A DNA stretch of 64,000 nucleotides, taken from positions 62,001 through 126,000 of the forward strand of contig NZ_CP009321.1 in NCBI RefSeq assembly GCF_000959725.1, given 5' to 3'. The translations under genes were made by a program, and so were the position numbers. Origin of the DNA: Burkholderia gladioli (GTDB lineage: Bacteria > Pseudomonadota > Gammaproteobacteria > Burkholderiales > Burkholderiaceae). A model generated the notes under the pieces. That model was not told the DNA's origin and ran no database searches. It was given only the letters and a program-made list of their open reading frames with translations. This document shows, in pieces, positions 60,992-64,000 of this stretch. Every line of letters begins with the position of its first letter. The stretch's first letter is position 1.

Positions 60992-61366
60992 ATGGTTAAT
61001 ATTATGGCTTTTGAACGGTTGGCAATGCATGCTCTCGGGCATGAACGCATCTGCCAAAACCCCAACTTTCGAGCGCAACCCGATCACCCCCAGGCCGTCG
61101 GCCGGCGGTTGAAGGAAGTGCGCCTACAGGCCGGCAAGAGCCAGGAGGATCTGGCTCACGAGGCGGCCGTCTCCAGGGTTGCGATCAGCGCAGTCGAATC
61201 CGGCGCGGCCAATACAACGGTCTTGACGCTCGCCGCGTTGTGCCGGCCGCTTGGGATATCGCTTTCGGAACTATTCGCTCCCTTGACCATGCCGCTCGAC
61301 GCTCAAGAACCGAGGCGAGTCAACGCTGCCAAGCCGCCTAAAATCGGACGGTCGCGCCTCCGCTAG
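60992..61366 (+). CDS. XRE-family regulator, N-terminus doubtful
   Basis: The HTH_3 domain (GRRLKEVRLQAGKSQEDLAH, AVSRVAISAVESGAANTTVL) spans most of the 124 residues. The first 35 residues from ATG 60992 look unlike protein. A second frame starting at ATG 61041 (MNASAKTPTFERNPITP) would join the HTH in phase if the C run at 61087-61091 had one more C. The gene is therefore either started later or frameshifted. It probably controls the divergent FtsZ-like gene. Confidence 0.65.
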   Translation: MVNIMAFERLAMHALGHERICQNPNFRAQPDHPQAVGRRLKEVRLQAGKSQEDLAHEAAVSRVAISAVESGAANTTVLTLAALCRPLGISLSELFAPLTMPLDAQEPRRVNAAKPPKIGRSRLR

Positions 61367-61754
61367 CAGCCCAGATCAGGGCAGACAGACGACAGCGAGT
61401 GGCAGGGACGCTCCGTCACGACGCTTCGCGCCATCTCTTTTCGTGTTTTCGCGGCCGCGCGCCGGCCACCGACTGCGGTTCGAAGCGTCAGCACTCTGCA
61501 CTCCTAATAAAATAAGAATCTCCGAACACGTCGCAATGTCGCTTTCCGTATTCCGAGCATTGAATAAAAAACGCGATCGGCGTGAGCGCAAACCGCGAGG
61601 CCGCCTGCAACGAGGCACGAGAAAAGTGCAGGCGGAGAAAAGCTGCGAGCCTTACGGAAGCTCGCGAATTGGGTGATTTTTCAAAACCGTCTGACGACTG
61701 TATTGCCCTGAGGAGGGCGCAATACAGCCGCAGAAATTTCGCGATCCAGAATGC
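61367..61754 (-). other. intergenic region with a possible terminator
   Basis: No gene is supported. The inverted repeat CTGTATTG-CCC / GGGCGCAATACAG (61698-61708 and 61715-61727, two-base bulge) lies 28 bases beyond the stop of the binding-protein gene on the minus strand and may end its transcript, though a clean T-tract is missing. Confidence 0.4.
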
Positions 61755-62783
61755 CTAGTTGGACTTGAGCATTTCCCACACTTTGTTTCGCAACTTAATC
61801 GCTTGAACCGAGCACGCCTTATAAGGTTTCAATCGCGATTTAAGATTCTCTGGTGTCGCGAATGCCGGATTCGACAGAAGCGATTTATCAACAAAACGCT
61901 CGGACCCGACAATCTCATTTCCATACATGTATGTGTTGGAAACAACCGCTATGTTCTCCGGTCGCATCATCCAATTGACGAAGGTGTAGGCCGAGTCGAG
62001 ATTCTTCGCCTTCGCCGGGATGAGCAAGCTGTCCATGAACAGCCGGACGCCTTCGCGCGGGTAGACGAACTTGACCGATGGCAGCGCCTTTTCGGCACGC
62101 ACCGCGGCGCCGTTCCAGATCTGTTGGACGATGACCTGCTTCGATGCCATCCGATCGACTGGGCCGTCATTGCTATAGAGCTTGACCGCAGGCTTCTGCT
62201 GTTTGAGCACTGCGAGGACCCGCTTCGCGTCCCCCGGGTTCTCCGTGCATTCGTCCTGCCCCAGGAACCAGCTCGCGGCCATGTAAAGCTCCTCCTGGAC
62301 ATCGAGGTCGGCCACCTCCCCTCGCAAGCTCGCGGGCGGGTTGAAGAACGGTCCCCAGGAATCGTCGAGGTGGCCGCCCGGGACACGCGCACTGTCGTAG
62401 GCATAGCCGGTCAGTACGATCGTATAGGGCATGGCATAGTCGCGGTTCTTGTCGAACGAAGGATGTTGATATTCCGGCCGGATGTTCGAGACGTTCGGCA
62501 GCTTGGTCTTATCCAGCCGTGTCAGCAGCCCGTCCTTAGCCAGGATCGGAACGTAGTAGTCGCCGGCGACCACTACGTCATAGGTTCCGCCACCGGCCTG
62601 CAGCTTCGTCAGCAGGCTTGCGTCGCTGTCGTAGGTGTCGAGGGTCGTCTTGATCCCCGTTTCCTTCTGGAACTTTTGAAGCAACGCCGGGGGGAAATAG
62701 TCCGGCCAATTACCAATGTGCAGCTCTGCGGCCTGCAGAGGGAGCGAGATCGCGATCAGCGTCGCCAGCAGTGTCGTTTTCAC
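61755..62783 (-). CDS. PotD/PotF-like polyamine-type binding protein
   Basis: The 342-residue periplasmic binding protein starts at GTG 62783, eight bases behind AGGAGG. The signal peptide is VKTTLLATLIAISLPLQAAE, followed by LHIGNWPDYFPPALLQKFQK and TYDVVVAGDYYVPILAKDGL as in PotD/PotF. It should bind a polyamine-like solute and deliver it to the permease. Its start overlaps the upstream permease stop by four bases (GTGA). Confidence 0.9.
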   Translation of the reverse strand: MKTTLLATLIAISLPLQAAELHIGNWPDYFPPALLQKFQKETGIKTTLDTYDSDASLLTKLQAGGGTYDVVVAGDYYVPILAKDGLLTRLDKTKLPNVSNIRPEYQHPSFDKNRDYAMPYTIVLTGYAYDSARVPGGHLDDSWGPFFNPPASLRGEVADLDVQEELYMAASWFLGQDECTENPGDAKRVLAVLKQQKPAVKLYSNDGPVDRMASKQVIVQQIWNGAAVRAEKALPSVKFVYPREGVRLFMDSLLIPAKAKNLDSAYTFVNWMMRPENIAVVSNTYMYGNEIVGSERFVDKSLLSNPAFATPENLKSRLKPYKACSVQAIKLRNKVWEMLKSN

Positions 62784-64000
62784 AGTCGGCCTCCTGCGAA
62801 CGTTTCCCAGTTCGGACCGAATGTCTCCGCACGGCGAGTTGCTTCGCCTCCCGGGATCTTGACCTGCGCGAGCCAGTATCCGGCCGCGACGATACCGCAT
62901 GTCGCGATCGCCAGAAGCGTGGACGCGGCGTTGATTTCCGTTGTCATCTCAAGCTTAAGCATGCTGTAAATGTAAGTAGGCAGCGTGGTTCCCCCCACGC
63001 CGGACAAAAAATACGACGTCACGAAGTCATCGAGCGAAGTGATGAAGGACAGCATTACCGCCGACGCGATGCCCGGTGCGACACACGGCACCACGATGCG
63101 AGCCAGCACCTGGGACGGCGAGGCACCTAGGCCCTTCGCGGCATCCAATACCGCGTCATCGATGGCCTCCATACTGGCTCGAATCGGGATGAAGGCTACG
63201 GGTAGGCAGAAGACCACGTGCGCGAACAGGACCACGCCGAATCCAAGGTCGATCGACAGCGCGGCGAAGCCAAGCAGTGTCGACACGGCCAGGACAATTT
63301 CCGGCGCCACCAGCGGGACGTGGATCAGCGCGCTCAATGCAGACGCTCTCGCTCCTTGGGTGGCTTTCGATCGAATCGCCCACGCAGCCGACAATGCCAG
63401 GACAACCGTGATCAGCGAGGTGAGGACCGCGAGCTGAATCGAATTCCACGTGGCGCTTAGCAGCGCCGAGTTCGACATCAAATCCCGATACGCGTGCAGC
63501 GAGAACCCCGTCCAGATCAGCGCCGACTTGCCGAGATTGAAGCTCATGACCACCACCGCGACGATCGGCAGATAGAGAAACAGCAGCGCTGCCGCACCCA
63601 CCAGCCCGGCGCCGCGAAACTTGGTCGGCACGCCCAGCTCACCCGATCCCGGGCCGCCTGGACGGCGAGAGCGCGCTGCCCAAGCAACCAGCAGCGAGAA
63701 TGCCAGGACGACAATCGCGAGTGCAGCGCCCTTGGGCCAATCTCGGTTGGGGCCGAAGGCCAGTTGGATAAGGTTGCCGACCATCATCGATTTCGCACCA
63801 CCCAGCAAATCCGACACGACATACGACCCGAAGGCCGGGATAAAGGTGAGGCCGATGCCGGCTCGAATGCCCGGCATACTGGCGGGCACCACCAGTCGAG
63901 TCAGCACCGCCCACTTCGACGCGCCAAGGCTAGTTCCGGCATCTACCGTCTCCCAGTCCAGGCGCCGCAACACCGAGTAGATCGGGAAAATCATGAAGGG
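62780..64000 (-). CDS. fused PotB/PotC-type ABC permease (5' end outside window)
   Basis: At least 405 residues are present and the frame runs off the window. It contains two permease modules, each with an EAA-type loop: DAGTSLGASKWAVLTRLVVP in the first and DAAKGLGASPSQVLARIVVP in the second. Usually these are two proteins. It is the inner-membrane channel for the solute bound by the downstream gene product; the ATPase is probably encoded upstream. A joining linker (SRRPGGPGSGELGVPTKF) is visible. Confidence 0.88.
   Translation of the reverse strand, partial: PFMIFPIYSVLRRLDWETVDAGTSLGASKWAVLTRLVVPASMPGIRAGIGLTFIPAFGSYVVSDLLGGAKSMMVGNLIQLAFGPNRDWPKGAALAIVVLAFSLLVAWAARSRRPGGPGSGELGVPTKFRGAGLVGAAALLFLYLPIVAVVVMSFNLGKSALIWTGFSLHAYRDLMSNSALLSATWNSIQLAVLTSLITVVLALSAAWAIRSKATQGARASALSALIHVPLVAPEIVLAVSTLLGFAALSIDLGFGVVLFAHVVFCLPVAFIPIRASMEAIDDAVLDAAKGLGASPSQVLARIVVPCVAPGIASAVMLSFITSLDDFVTSYFLSGVGGTTLPTYIYSMLKLEMTTEINAASTLLAIATCGIVAAGYWLAQVKIPGGEATRRAETFGPNWETFAGGRL

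Overview
High-GC DNA from a Betaproteobacterium, most likely Burkholderia (inferred from the imuA-imuB-dnaE2 cassette, several H-NS-like proteins of the Burkholderia type, Rhs/VgrG loci, and IS5, IS3 and IS66 elements). Most of the window looks like accessory DNA: a conjugative element or megaplasmid segment, then IS-rich islands, a type VI secretion effector locus, and the start of a polyamine-type ABC transporter operon.

Layout. 1-6.1 kb: a TraD-like coupling protein cut by the window edge, small membrane proteins including a DUF4400 type, and a UvrD-like helicase. 6.1-8.5 kb (minus): a bactofilin, two membrane-anchored unknowns and an AcaB/PFL_4669-like protein. 8.5-18.6 kb (plus): a run of nucleic-acid genes, namely a Gp3/RDF-like protein, a NADAR enzyme, an SbcD-like nuclease, an SbcC-like ATPase, a PLD-type nuclease and a 600-residue PAPS-reductase/DndC-like protein. 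Several of these genes are headed by RNA hairpins that hide the ribosome binding site or end in a T-tract. 18.6-21.5 kb: a catalytically degenerate tyrosine recombinase, an H-NS protein and unknowns. 21.5-28.2 kb: the SOS mutagenesis operon imuA-imuB-dnaE2 with a perfect LexA box, and an SRAP peptidase on the other side of the divergent promoter.

28.4-30.8 kb: two identical IS5-family copies in direct tandem, sharing one CTAG. 30.8-34.8 kb: small genes, two further H-NS proteins and two decayed luciferase-like monooxygenase genes. 35-45.5 kb (minus): a compact operon-like series of small unknown genes, many with the same AGGAAAA ribosome binding site and a recurring upstream hairpin. One gene is split by an IS3 element that itself carries an IS66 insertion, and another contains two in-frame TAG codons. 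The series ends at a small regulator flanked by two TCCCC-N3-GGGGA palindromes. 46.0-49.2 kb: an IS66-type element with 8-bp target duplications that carries a nucleotidyltransferase passenger gene.

49.9-59.5 kb (minus): a T6SS effector locus, in transcription order VgrG with a C-terminal lipase, exported ankyrin protein (probable immunity), membrane protein, DUF1795/EagR-type chaperone, Rhs protein with PAAR and AHH-nuclease tip, and DUF1629-type immunity protein. 60.0-61.4 kb: a divergent pair, an FtsZ-like protein lacking the GTP-binding signature and an XRE regulator that may be frameshifted. 61.7-64 kb (minus): a PotD/PotF-like binding protein and a fused two-module permease cut by the window edge.
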